Below, in pieces: positions 7,961 to 15,299 of a stretch of 64,000 bases of DNA. This DNA is from Cellulomonas cellasea (lineage in GTDB: Bacteria; Actinomycetota; Actinomycetes; Actinomycetales; Cellulomonadaceae): NCBI RefSeq assembly GCF_030372105.1, contig NZ_JAUDBQ010000012.1, forward strand, positions 1 through 64,000, written 5' to 3'. How positions within the stretch are numbered: the first letter of the stretch is position 1; each line of letters opens with the position of its first letter. The notes beneath the pieces were generated by a model. That model saw only the letters and a program-made list of their open reading frames with translations. It searched no databases and was not told where the DNA came from. A program made the position numbers and the translations under genes.

Positions 7961-9022
7961 CTGTCGAGCGATCGCCCGACCCTTGCCGACGTCGCCGCGG
8001 CCGCCGGAGTGTCGGTGTCCACCGCGTCGCTCGCGTTCTCCGGCGCCGGGCCCATCGCGGCCGCCACCCGGGAGCGAGTCATCCGCGCCGCCGAGGAGCT
8101 CGACTACGCGGGGCCGAACCCCCTGGGACGCCAACTGCGCAGCGGCAAGTCCGGCATCGTCGGCGTCGTGGTCGGCGACGCGCTGCGCCGCTCGTTCCGC
8201 GACCCGGTCTCGGTGCAGATGCTCGACGGGCTCGTGCGCACCCTCGAGCCGCTGGGCCTCGGCGTGCTGCTGATCCCCGACTCGGGCGGAGCCGAGCAGC
8301 GCGGCGTCGACCCGTTGGTGGAGACCGCCGCCATGGACGTCGCCGCGATCATCTGGGGCGGCACCGTGGAGAACCCGAACCTCATGGCCCTGCGCCGCCG
8401 CGGCATCCCCACCGTGGTGGTCGAGGGCCAGGCCGTCGACGACGTGGCAGCGATCGGCATCGACGACCAGGCCGGCACCGCCGAGCTCGGGCGGCACCTG
8501 CTGGAGCTCGGCCACCGGCGCATCGCCACCGTGACCCTCCCCTTCAACGAGTTCGGCCGCGCCGGGCTCGTCGACGAGCGGCGCAGCGCAGAGCTGTCCT
8601 GGGAGATCACCCGGCGGCGCATCCAGGGCGTCCGCGACGCCGGCATCGAGCCCGTCGCCGTCTGGGAGTCCCCCGCCTCACTCGTCGAGCACGGGACGGA
8701 CGCCGGCCGCGCGCTGCTCAGCGGGCCCGATCGGCCCACGGCGATCCTCGCCCAGTCCGACCTGCTGGCCTCAGGCGTCGTGCTCGCCGCCCGCGAGCTC
8801 GGGCTGCGCGTGCCCGAGGACGTCTCCGTCGCCGGCTTCGACGGGCTGGACCTGCCCTGGCTCGCCCCCGACCAACTCACCAGCGTGGTCCAGCCACTCG
8901 CCGAGAAGGGCGCGGCAGTGGGCCACGCCATCGAGGCGCTGCTCGAGGGCAGGGTGCCCCCGCCGGTGATGCTGCCCGTGTCCTTGCGGCTCGGCACCAC
9001 GACGGGGCCCCCGCCCGCCTGA
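7961..9022 (+). CDS. LacI-family transcriptional regulator
   Basis: Repressor with an N-terminal helix-turn-helix (TLADVAAAAGVSVSTASLAFSG) and a periplasmic-binding-protein-like effector domain, in which VVGDALRRSF, VEGQAVDDVAAIGIDDQAG and DVSVAGFDGLD are family landmarks. It should control the divergent MFS operon through the two operators at 7816-7862, and perhaps the downstream glycosidase-like gene. The start is odd: the first ATG/GTG in frame is the GTG at 8009, which cuts the helix-turn-helix in half. An in-frame stop lies at 7952-7954, and the only usable initiator that keeps the domain whole is CTG at 7961, giving 353 aa. A GTG at 7951 is one frame off, so a single-base sequence error in the CCCC run is an alternative. 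Confidence 0.85.
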   Translation: MSSDRPTLADVAAAAGVSVSTASLAFSGAGPIAAATRERVIRAAEELDYAGPNPLGRQLRSGKSGIVGVVVGDALRRSFRDPVSVQMLDGLVRTLEPLGLGVLLIPDSGGAEQRGVDPLVETAAMDVAAIIWGGTVENPNLMALRRRGIPTVVVEGQAVDDVAAIGIDDQAGTAELGRHLLELGHRRIATVTLPFNEFGRAGLVDERRSAELSWEITRRRIQGVRDAGIEPVAVWESPASLVEHGTDAGRALLSGPDRPTAILAQSDLLASGVVLAARELGLRVPEDVSVAGFDGLDLPWLAPDQLTSVVQPLAEKGAAVGHAIEALLEGRVPPPVMLPVSLRLGTTTGPPPA

Positions 9023-9044
9023 TCCCGCCCGCGTAGCCCGGGCT

Positions 9045-9074
9045 GGGCCCGGCGCCCCCGCTGGCGCCGGGCCC
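9045..9074. terminator. Bidirectional hairpin terminator
   Basis: A 12-bp perfect GC stem (GGGCCCGGCGCC and its complement) with a 6-nt loop between the convergent LacI-family gene and the glycosidase-like gene. There is no T tract, as is usual in such GC-rich genomes. Confidence 0.6.
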
Positions 9075-9079
9075 GCCGG

Positions 9080-10558
9080 TCAGCTCAGCCCGGCCCGCAC
9101 GAACGGGTTGGCCCCGCGCGAGGCCATGACGTGCCAGGACGTGGCGCCCACGTGCTGCACCTGGAAGTAGCCGAAGCCGAAGCCCGTGTCGATCAGGCTC
9201 GACGCCGCGACCACGCCGCCGCCCGCAGGCAGCGGCGCCCCGCCCAGGTGCTGCCCGCCGCCGAGCGCCTGCTGGGCGACGCGCACCTGCTCGATCAGGC
9301 CCTGCGCGCGAGCCCGGTCCGAGCGGCCGCCACGGTCGGCGAACGCCGTCGCGAGCTGTGCGGTCCCCTCGAGCCACACGCCCTGGGGGTGCACCTGGAT
9401 GTCGTTGTAGCGGGCCGTCGACACCAGGCTCGCCGAGCTGAACGTCACGCCCGACACCGCGGCGCCCGCCGGCATCTGGGAGGTCGCGGGACCCGCCACG
9501 TCGCGTGCGGCCAATGTGCTCGCCGCCCAGTCGAGCGCCTTGGCGTACCGCTTCTCCCGTAGGGCCAGCCAGCTCCACGTCTGCGGGTCGAGCGGCAACG
9601 GCGCCCGGTTGATCTCCGTGCCGTCATTCGTGCCCGTGTAGAAGTACCCGCCCGCGGGCTCCCACATACGGTCCACGAAGGCCCGGGCCACCTTGGCCGA
9701 CTCCCGCCACCGGCGCCCGGCGCCTGCCTGGTGGAGCAGCGTGAAGAACGCCGTGACGTCGATGTTGTGCTCGGTGGAGCCGTTCGGGATCGACTCGTCG
9801 GCGCCGTTGACGCCGAAGGTGTAGCCGCCCAGCGGGAACGCGGACGTGGTGCGGTCGACGATCCACTCGGCGATCCGCACGGCGCCGTCCAGATGGCGGC
9901 GGTCGCGGGTGCGCTCATAGAGCTGCGCCAGGGCGATGCCGGGCCACGCCATGTCGCCCACGGCCGTGCCGAGGAACCCGAACTGCCAGCCGACATTCGC
10001 GGCGCCGTCGGCCCGGACCAGCCCGTCGGGCTGCGGCGACCCGTCGTAGAACGTGTACGGGCCCACGTTGTACGCCTGCCGCAGCCTCCCGTCGGCGAAG
10101 TCCGGGTCGTGCTCTTGGGCGAACAGCAGGCCGTCGCCCAGCGCCAGCGCATGCGGGTCGACTCCGCGCCGGGCGCTGAGCAGCGCGCAGATGGCCAGCG
10201 CGTTGTCGTAGACGAACGCGGTGCTGAACAGGCCGAGCTCGTCGGCGTAGGACTGCGCGAGCCGGGGGCCGGTGTTCACCGCGGGATAGGCGTCGGCGGC
10301 GGACCGCAGGAATCCCAGGGCCGCGCTCTCGCTGCCCCGAGAGCCATGACCGGAGCCGAGGGGACGCGGACTGCCCGGCGTTGCCGCCGTCGCGGAGGAC
10401 GCCGCGGCGGCGCCGAGCCAGACAGCCGCGGCGCCGGCGCTGGTGGCCGCGAGGAAGCCCCTGCGGCTGAGGGAACGCCCTGCGCCGGCGAACGGGCGCG
10501 TGGCGGACGGTGTGACTGTGGATGGTGACGCTGTGGACGGTGACGCTGTGGGTGACAT
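9080..10558 (-). CDS. Tat-exported six-hairpin glycosidase-like protein
   Basis: A 492-aa protein with a twin-arginine signal: SRRGFLA at 31-37 followed by a hydrophobic Ala-rich stretch to about residue 58, so it should be exported folded. The mature part resembles an (alpha/alpha)6-barrel glycoside hydrolase-like fold, with repeated helical segments containing TAFVYDNALAI, WPGIALAQLYERT, EHNIDVTAFFTLLHQAG, GGYFYTGT and VWLEGTAQLA. Such proteins are usually carbohydrate-active, but I cannot assign a family number or catalytic residues. The first 20 residues are a Ser/Pro/Thr repeat from short DNA repeats, so the true start may be further in. Proximity to the LacI/MFS block suggests a carbohydrate role (inference). 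Confidence 0.72.
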   Translation of the reverse strand: MSPTASPSTASPSTVTPSATRPFAGAGRSLSRRGFLAATSAGAAAVWLGAAAASSATAATPGSPRPLGSGHGSRGSESAALGFLRSAADAYPAVNTGPRLAQSYADELGLFSTAFVYDNALAICALLSARRGVDPHALALGDGLLFAQEHDPDFADGRLRQAYNVGPYTFYDGSPQPDGLVRADGAANVGWQFGFLGTAVGDMAWPGIALAQLYERTRDRRHLDGAVRIAEWIVDRTTSAFPLGGYTFGVNGADESIPNGSTEHNIDVTAFFTLLHQAGAGRRWRESAKVARAFVDRMWEPAGGYFYTGTNDGTEINRAPLPLDPQTWSWLALREKRYAKALDWAASTLAARDVAGPATSQMPAGAAVSGVTFSSASLVSTARYNDIQVHPQGVWLEGTAQLATAFADRGGRSDRARAQGLIEQVRVAQQALGGGQHLGGAPLPAGGGVVAASSLIDTGFGFGYFQVQHVGATSWHVMASRGANPFVRAGLS

Positions 10559-10575
10559 GGCCGCTCCCCTGTCCT

Positions 10576-10593
10576 GGTCGCGTCGTTGCGACC
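10576..10593. promoter_or_regulatory. Inverted repeat upstream of the glycosidase-like gene
   Basis: GGTCGC-N6-GCGACC, 6-bp arms, 17 bp upstream of the start at 10558. It does not match the AATCGATT operators of the LacI-family gene, so a different regulator would be needed. Confidence 0.3.
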
Positions 10594-10731
10594 TGCCGCA
10601 TCGTCGCGGCTTGGCGACACGGTAGCGATGTCAGGAGGAATCCGACAGATCGGACGCACCGTGTCGCGGAGCTTCGCGGTTCGCGACGCGCGGGCGGGAG
10701 CCGCGTGCGGGCGGGCTCCGTGTGGGCGGGC

Positions 10732-11163
10732 TCAGCCCAGGCGGACGACTGCCTGCGCCTTGCCGAGGACGCGCGCGCCCTCGCAGGTCACAGTGAGGTC
10801 GACGCGCGCTGTCCCGGCCTCGGGGTCCAGGCTGCCGATGGCGGCGGTGACCTCGACGGTCGCGGCGCCGGGATCGGGCACCGGGACCGGCCGGGTGAAG
10901 CGCACCTGGTAGTCGATGACAGCCGCCGGGTCACCGGCCCAGTCCTCGACCACGCCGACGGCCGCGCCCATCGTCCACATGCCATGCGCGATGACGCCGG
11001 GCAGGCCGACCTCTGTCGCGAAGCGGTCGTTCCAGTGGATCGGGTTGAAGTCGCCGCTGGCTGCCGCGTACCGCACGAGGCGGGCGCGGTCGACGGTGAG
11101 GGCCCGCTTGCCGACGACCTGGCCGACTTCGAGGTCGGCGAGCGTCGGGCGGGGGGCGCTCAT
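10732..11163 (-). CDS. MaoC-family (R)-hydratase, HadB-like catalytic subunit
   Basis: A 143-aa hot-dog-fold dehydratase/hydratase. The MaoC catalytic loop ASGDFNPIHWND carries Asp38 and His43, the residues that activate water in (R)-specific enoyl hydratases; GVIAHGMWTMG follows. In mycobacteria HadB is the catalytic half of a 3-hydroxyacyl-ACP dehydratase and its gene follows rpmG and hadA, exactly the order here. By analogy this and the next gene should form a HadAB-like dimer acting in fatty acyl chain elongation. A mycolate role cannot be assumed, since nothing here indicates mycolic acid synthesis. It overlaps the upstream gene by 4 nt (ATGA). Confidence 0.85.
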   Translation of the reverse strand: MSAPRPTLADLEVGQVVGKRALTVDRARLVRYAAASGDFNPIHWNDRFATEVGLPGVIAHGMWTMGAAVGVVEDWAGDPAAVIDYQVRFTRPVPVPDPGAATVEVTAAIGSLDPEAGTARVDLTVTCEGARVLGKAQAVVRLG

Positions 11164-11609
11164 GCGTCCTCCCCGCGCACGGCCAGCGTGGACCGCACCG
11201 TCGCGACGGGCTCGTTCGCCTCGGTCGCGATCTCGGCGCGGGTGCTGACCATCGACAGCCCGGCGCGCTCGGTGATCGCGTCGACATGCAGGACCGTGAC
11301 GAGACGGTCTCCCGCATGGATCGGGCGGTGGTGCGTGAACCGCTGCTCGGCGTGGACCACGCGACTGAAGTCGATCCCGGCTGCCGGGTCCTGGATCAGC
11401 TGCGCCTCGGCGCGCTGCGCGACGAGCACCGCGAACGTCACCGGTGCGATGACGTCGGGATGCCCGAGCGCACGCGCGGCCGAGGCGTCAGTGTGTGCTG
11501 GGTGGGCCGCGCCCACCGACTCAGCGAACTCGCGGATCTTCTCCCGCCCGACCTCGTAGAAGGCGTTCGGCGGGTACTCGCGTCCGATGAACTCGGTGTT
11601 GACGGCCAC
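11160..11609 (-). CDS. MaoC-like dehydratase N-terminal-type subunit, HadA-like
   Basis: A 149-aa hot-dog-fold protein of the FAS1-type dehydratase group, opening with GREYPPNAFYEVGREKIREFAESVG. It lacks the GDxNPIH catalytic loop, as expected for the non-catalytic HadA partner, and is translationally coupled to the HadB-like gene. The start is GTG. Order rpmG-hadA-hadB is conserved in actinobacteria, which supports the pairing. The substrate is probably a 3-hydroxyacyl thioester (family knowledge); nothing in the window identifies chain length. Confidence 0.82.
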   Translation of the reverse strand: MAVNTEFIGREYPPNAFYEVGREKIREFAESVGAAHPAHTDASAARALGHPDVIAPVTFAVLVAQRAEAQLIQDPAAGIDFSRVVHAEQRFTHHRPIHAGDRLVTVLHVDAITERAGLSMVSTRAEIATEANEPVATVRSTLAVRGEDA

Positions 11610-11620
11610 AGGCGCTGAGA

Positions 11621-11791
11621 TCAGCGGGTCTCGCGGTGCACCGTGTGACGACCGTCACGCGGGCAGAACTTCTTCATCTCCAGGCGGTCGGGGTCGTTCC
11701 GACGGTTCTTCTTGGTGATGTAGTTCCGCTCCTTGCACTCGGTGCAGGCGAGCGTGATCTTCGGGCGAACGTCAGAGCTCTTGCTGGCCAT
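11621..11791 (-). CDS. rpmG: 50S ribosomal protein L33
   Basis: A 56-aa basic protein of the large ribosomal subunit. The sequence has [21 protein letters not shown] and the tail [15 protein letters not shown], with CxxC at the first knuckle (CTEC), but the second pair is reduced to a single Cys (KKFCPRD). This is a mixed form of the zinc-ribbon L33. The ATG at 11791 follows AGGTGGC. It sits between tRNA-Met and the HadA-like gene, a conserved arrangement in actinobacteria. Confidence 0.95.
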   Translation of the reverse strand: MASKSSDVRPKITLACTECKERNYITKKNRRNDPDRLEMKKFCPRDGRHTVHRETR

Positions 11792-11835
11792 GGTCTTGCC
11801 ACCTCTCGCGCCGCCGGGGCGCTGCGTACGGGTTG

Positions 11836-11858
11836 CGCACGTCGCCGGCCGACGTGCG
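11836..11858. terminator. Hairpin between tRNA-Met and rpmG
   Basis: Inverted repeat CGCACGTCG-N5-CGACGTGCG with 9-bp perfect arms, downstream of tRNA-Met and upstream of rpmG on the minus strand. It could be a terminator for the tRNA or a processing site. Confidence 0.4.
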
Positions 11859-11870
11859 TGTGTGTCCTGT

Positions 11871-11947
11871 TGGTAGCGGGGGCGGGACTCGAACCCGCGA
11901 CACCACGATTATGAGCCGTGTGCTCTAACCACCTGAGCTACCCCGCC
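11871..11947 (-). tRNA. tRNA-Met (anticodon CAU)
   Basis: A 77-nt cloverleaf with an encoded CCA end. The acceptor stem GGCGGGG pairs with CCCCGCT (G1-U72 wobble), the D arm is of the AGCUCAG type, the anticodon loop CUCAUAA gives CAU and the T arm has GGUUCGAGUC. The anticodon stem is CACGG/UCGUG, without the three consecutive G-C pairs of initiators, so it is elongator Met. A lysidine-modified Ile2 tRNA with the same CAU cannot be excluded by sequence alone. Confidence 0.9.
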
Positions 11948-11960
11948 ATCTATCGGTGAT

Positions 11961-12001
11961 CCGGGGGTTGTGCGGCGGACGAACCGTCGCACAACCCCCG
12001 G
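11961..12001. terminator. Long hairpin between tRNA-Thr and tRNA-Met
   Basis: CCGGGGGTTGTGCG and its exact complement form a 14-bp stem that extends through one G-T and three further pairs to an ACGAA loop, about 18 bp in all. It follows tRNA-Thr and precedes tRNA-Met on the minus strand. It is an intrinsic terminator candidate or a processing hairpin in a tRNA-Thr/tRNA-Met/rpmG transcript. Confidence 0.6.
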
Positions 12002-12011
12002 ACACCAACAG

Positions 12012-12084
12012 AGCCCCGAAAGGGAATCGAACCCTTGACCTTCTCCTTACCATGGAGACGCTCTGCCGACTGAGCTATCGGGGC
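12012..12084 (-). tRNA. tRNA-Thr (anticodon GGU)
   Basis: A 73-nt cloverleaf without encoded CCA. The acceptor stem GCCCCGA/TCGGGGC is fully paired with discriminator U, the D arm is AGCUCAGUCGGCAGAGC, the anticodon stem is UCUCC/GGAGA with loop AUGGUAA (anticodon GGU), and the T arm AGGGUUCGAUUCCCU is normal. Confidence 0.95.
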
Positions 12085-12274
12085 AGCGCGTGCAAGGCTA
12101 CAACGTCTGGGGCCCTGCAGTGAAATCGGGGCCCGGCGCCGCGAAACCATGGGCCAGAACGGCTTCCAGATCCCGAGACGCGCATGGCCCAGGTGGGTGA
12201 TCTGCACGCGTGAGACCGCACGGATCCTGCCCGGGGGTCTCGCCCTCTGGGCCCGCCTACGCCAGAGTACGTCC

Positions 12275-12472
12275 GTGCCCACAGACGACGACCTCCGCGT
12301 GGAGATCATGGATGCGGACGTGCGCGCCGCCAAGCAGGACTGGCTGGCCGCACGCGACAGCGGCGCGCCGACGTCCATCGTCGACGCGACGTTCTGGCTG
12401 TACACGCGCCTGATGTCGACCCAGGCCCAACAGATCGCCGACGCGTTCCGCAAGGCGCGCGACTGTTCCTGA
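12275..12472 (+). CDS. Small conserved-type protein, unknown function
   Basis: A 65-aa acidic, mostly helical protein from GTG at 12275, with DADVRAAKQDWLAARD, SIVDATFWLYTRLMS and AQQIADAFRKARD. The coding frame is open upstream to 12149, but the segment before the GTG looks like promoter sequence and the protein character begins at VPTDDDLR. I do not recognise a family. The regular charge pattern and absence of low-complexity composition suggest it is real. Confidence 0.6.
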   Translation: MPTDDDLRVEIMDADVRAAKQDWLAARDSGAPTSIVDATFWLYTRLMSTQAQQIADAFRKARDCS

Positions 12473-12560
12473 CCTGGCCGGCCCGCCCAGTCGAGCCCAC
12501 CGCCACCTAAACGTTTCGCATCGTCGCGAGCCTCAGGGACCGCGTGCCAGCATCCCCGGC

Positions 12561-13001
12561 ATGCCTACCCGACGGCGCTCTGCGCCCGCTGCCGCCCTCG
12601 CCCTGCTGTGCGCCCTCACGGCCCTCACCGGCTGCACCAGCGCCGCCGAGACGGTCGAGCCTCCCCCGACGCTCGAATGGCCGGAGGCGCTCGCGCTGGG
12701 CGCCGACACACCCGACCCGTTCTGGGTCGTGTGGACCGCCGTCGCCGAGCAGGGCGACGCGGCAGTCGACGCGCTCCAGCCGTCCATCGACGAGCTCGGC
12801 GCGGCCGGGTACACGGTCGAGGCCTGGGACCCCAGCTGCCAGTCCGGCGCCGAGGAGCAGCTCGCCGCGCTCACCGGGTTCACCGATGTGGTGGCCGTGG
12901 GCGTCCCCTTCGCCTCGGAGCAGGACGCCGGCGTCTTCGACACGCTGTTCGAGGGATCGGTGGTGTCCGTCACCCCCGGCGCCTACACCTGCGCGAGCTG
13001 A
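12561..13001 (+). CDS. Putative secreted lipoprotein, unknown function
   Basis: A 146-aa protein with a basic N-terminus (MPTRRR), a hydrophobic core and the lipobox LTGC (Cys24), so it should be lipidated and anchored on the outer face of the membrane. The mature domain of about 120 residues has two further Cys (in PSCQSG and the C-terminal YTCAS) that could form a disulfide. A segment WVVWTAVAEQGDAAVDALQPS and later GFTDVVAVGVPFASEQD have no family I can name. It ends just before a strong bidirectional terminator. Confidence 0.7.
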   Translation: MPTRRRSAPAAALALLCALTALTGCTSAAETVEPPPTLEWPEALALGADTPDPFWVVWTAVAEQGDAAVDALQPSIDELGAAGYTVEAWDPSCQSGAEEQLAALTGFTDVVAVGVPFASEQDAGVFDTLFEGSVVSVTPGAYTCAS

Positions 13002-13037
13002 CAGCCCCCTCGCCGTCCCACCCGCACCCAGACGCAC

Positions 13038-13073
13038 GAACGGGCGCCCTCTCCGAAGAGAGGGCGCCCGTTC
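13038..13073. terminator. Bidirectional hairpin terminator
   Basis: A perfect 16-bp stem (GAACGGGCGCCCTCTC and complement) with a CGAA tetraloop, UUCG when read from the other strand. It lies between the lipoprotein gene (plus) and the 3' end of tRNA-Tyr (minus) and can serve both. Confidence 0.8.
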
Positions 13074-13078
13074 ACGTG

Positions 13079-13160
13079 TGGCGGGTGAGGGATTCGAACC
13101 CCCGTAGGCGTTGCCAGCTGATTTACAGTCAGCCCCCTTTGGCCACTCGGGTAACCCGCC
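13079..13160 (-). tRNA. tRNA-Tyr (anticodon GUA)
   Basis: An 82-nt class II tRNA without encoded CCA. The acceptor stem GGCGGGT/ACCCGCC is perfect with discriminator A, the anticodon loop CUGUAAA gives GUA, and a long variable arm (GCUGGCAACGCCUAC region) separates it from the T arm GGGGGUUCGAAUCCC. Confidence 0.95.
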
Positions 13161-13286
13161 AGGGTCGCATCGCCGCGAACGGCGTGCGGATGGAAGGATA
13201 GCAACGAATCCGGGGTGCTCATGCATCGTGCCCGCGGATGTCCATCGGATCACGGCGCCCACCAGCGCGCCGGCAGGGAGGGAACC

Positions 13287-13784
13287 ATGGCGAGCGAGTC
13301 CTCGTTCGACGTCGTCAGCAAGGTCGACCGGCAGGAGGTCGACAACGCGCTCAACCAGGCCGCCAAGGAGGTCTCGCAGCGCTACGACTTCAAGAACGTC
13401 GGCGCGTCGATCGCCTGGAGCGGCGACAAGATCGTGATGATCGCGAACTCCGAGGAGCGCGTGCTCGCGATCCTCGACGTGCTCCAGACCAAGCTGATCA
13501 AGCGGGGGATCTCCCTCAAGGCGATCGACACCGGCGAGGGGACCCCGAAGGCGTCGGGTCGCGAGTACCGGCTCGAGGCGAGCCTCAAGGAGGGCCTCGA
13601 CAGCGAGACCGCCAAGAAGATCGGCAAGCTCATCCGCGACGAGGGCCCCAAGGGTGTGAAGTCGCAGATCACCGGCGACGAGGTGCGCGTCACGGCCAAG
13701 AGCCGCGACGACCTGCAGGAGGTCATCGCCATGCTCAAGGCGGCCGACCTGGACGCGGCGCTGCAGTTCACGAACTACCGCTGA
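13287..13784 (+). CDS. YajQ-family nucleotide-binding protein
   Basis: A 165-aa cytoplasmic protein of the YajQ family (UPF0234), members of which bind cyclic di-GMP or other nucleotides in some bacteria. Recognisable segments are [32 protein letters not shown] and the C-terminal [16 protein letters not shown]. The length equals the family norm of about 160. ATG at 13287 follows GGGAGGGA, chosen over a longer open frame. Function in actinobacteria is not settled. It converges on the flavoenzyme gene, with a terminator between. Confidence 0.93.
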   Translation: MASESSFDVVSKVDRQEVDNALNQAAKEVSQRYDFKNVGASIAWSGDKIVMIANSEERVLAILDVLQTKLIKRGISLKAIDTGEGTPKASGREYRLEASLKEGLDSETAKKIGKLIRDEGPKGVKSQITGDEVRVTAKSRDDLQEVIAMLKAADLDAALQFTNYR

Positions 13785-13800
13785 CGCGACGCGCGACCAG

Positions 13801-13833
13801 CAGCGCCCCGGTGTGGACCACACCGGGGCGCTG
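13801..13833. terminator. Bidirectional hairpin terminator
   Basis: A 14-bp perfect stem (CAGCGCCCCGGTGT and complement) with a GGACC loop, between the convergent YajQ-family gene and the flavoenzyme gene. Confidence 0.75.
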
Positions 13834-13867
13834 TGTCGTCTCCAGGGCGTTGTCTCTGGGGCGCCCC

Positions 13868-15154
13868 TCAGGCGACGGGAACGGCGTCTTCGGCGTCGGC
13901 GTCGGCGCTGGCCTCGGCGTCAACGTCTGCGTCAGCGACTGACGTGAAGCGGGCCAGGGCGAAGGCGCCCAGGTCCACCCCCGGCACGTCGGGCTCCTCG
14001 CCCAGCGCCAGGGCGGCGAGCACCTGCCCGATGCCCGGCGTGAACTTGAACCCGTGGCCGGAGAAGCCCGCCCCGACCACCACCGGCCCGGCCTTGTCGA
14101 GCAGGAACCGCTCGTCGGGGGTGGTCGTGTACGTGCAGCTGATCGGCTCGGGGGCGTCCGCGTCGAGGCCGGGGAACCAGTCCCGCACGTAGTCGCGCAG
14201 GTCGGCGAGCCGGCCGGGCTCGGCGGCGAAGTCCCGCTCGTCGGGGTCGACCACCGGGCCCGTGCCGTGGTGGCCGACCTTCACCCCCACGCCGGGCGTG
14301 TGATGGCCGTAGACGCCGCGCACCGGGTACCCGGGATCGGCGCCGAGGTCGCCGCGCGCCGCCGCGTGGCCGGCCGGGTCCACGTGGTGGATGAAGCTGG
14401 GCCAGCCGTCGTCGGCGACGTGCGCCTCGTCGAGCACGGGGAAGTGCGCGGGCTGCTCCTGCGTGACGACCAGCTCGGGGAGCGCCTCGAAGCCGGGCAC
14501 GTCGGCGAGCAGGCCCGCCGACCAGGCGCCGACGGTCACCACGGCAGTGCGGGCGCGGAGCTCCTCGATGACCGGCTCGCCCTGCTGGTCGGAGGTGGCG
14601 ACCTGGAGCAGCACGCCGTCCTCGACGACGTCGAGGGACAGCACCTGGGCGCCATGCCGCACCTGCGCGCCGTGGCGGGCGGCCTCGGACTGCAGGGCGG
14701 CGACGGTGCGGTCCGCGTGGGCCCGCCCGGCGACGGGCTGCACGATGGCGCGATCGTCGAACCGGATGCCCGGCCACAGGGTCTGCGCCTCGAGGCCCGT
14801 CATGTACTCGAAGGGGACGTCGCAGTCCTCCAGGGTCTGCGCGAGGTCCCGCAGCGCGAGCACCGGCCCGTGGTCGACGCAGCCGTTCAGGGTGAGGAGC
14901 TGCTCGCCGGACTCCTCCTGCAGCACGTCCCACCAGCGGTGCGCGTGCTGGGCGAGCCGCACGTGGTTCGGGTCCGCGTAGCCGAGCCGGAAGATGCGGC
15001 CGGCGCCGTGGGAGGCGCCGCGCACATGCCCTGGCGCGAACCGCTCCACCAGCGTGACCTGGACGCCGCGCCGCGCGAGCGCCCAGGCCGTCGCCGAGCC
15101 CATCGCCCCGCCGCCGATGACGACGACCTCCACCTGCTGCCCCTGGGTCCCCAT
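13868..15154 (-). CDS. FAD-dependent sarcosine/N-methyltryptophan oxidase-like enzyme
   Basis: A 428-aa flavoprotein of the monomeric sarcosine oxidase/N-methyltryptophan oxidase family, which oxidatively demethylates N-methyl amino acids with release of hydrogen peroxide. The N-terminal dinucleotide fold is VVVIGGGAMGSATAWALARRG. The C-terminal segment SCTYTTTPDERFLLD matches the family site whose Cys binds FAD covalently, followed by VVGAGFSGHGFKFTPGIG. ATG at 15154 is preferred over GTG at 15163 because AGAGGTGG lies 6 nt before it. The last 25 or so residues are an unusual Asp/Ala repeat (SVADADVDAEASADADAED). The exact substrate is not determined. Confidence 0.85.
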   Translation of the reverse strand: MGTQGQQVEVVVIGGGAMGSATAWALARRGVQVTLVERFAPGHVRGASHGAGRIFRLGYADPNHVRLAQHAHRWWDVLQEESGEQLLTLNGCVDHGPVLALRDLAQTLEDCDVPFEYMTGLEAQTLWPGIRFDDRAIVQPVAGRAHADRTVAALQSEAARHGAQVRHGAQVLSLDVVEDGVLLQVATSDQQGEPVIEELRARTAVVTVGAWSAGLLADVPGFEALPELVVTQEQPAHFPVLDEAHVADDGWPSFIHHVDPAGHAAARGDLGADPGYPVRGVYGHHTPGVGVKVGHHGTGPVVDPDERDFAAEPGRLADLRDYVRDWFPGLDADAPEPISCTYTTTPDERFLLDKAGPVVVGAGFSGHGFKFTPGIGQVLAALALGEEPDVPGVDLGAFALARFTSVADADVDAEASADADAEDAVPVA

Positions 15155-15299
15155 GCTGTCCACCTCTGGTCGCCGGCCGTGTGCCGTCCGACACCGTATC
15201 GGCGGGCGGGGAGCGCGCCGAGGGGCGGTTCACCCACAGGACAGCACGGCCGAGTACGCCCGAGGCGCTGTGGGTGGGCCGACGCCAAAAGTGCGCCGA

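Noticed and set aside
11871-11947. Initiator tRNA-fMet
   Set aside because: The anticodon stem lacks three consecutive G-C pairs and the acceptor end is nearly paired, so elongator Met is the better call.
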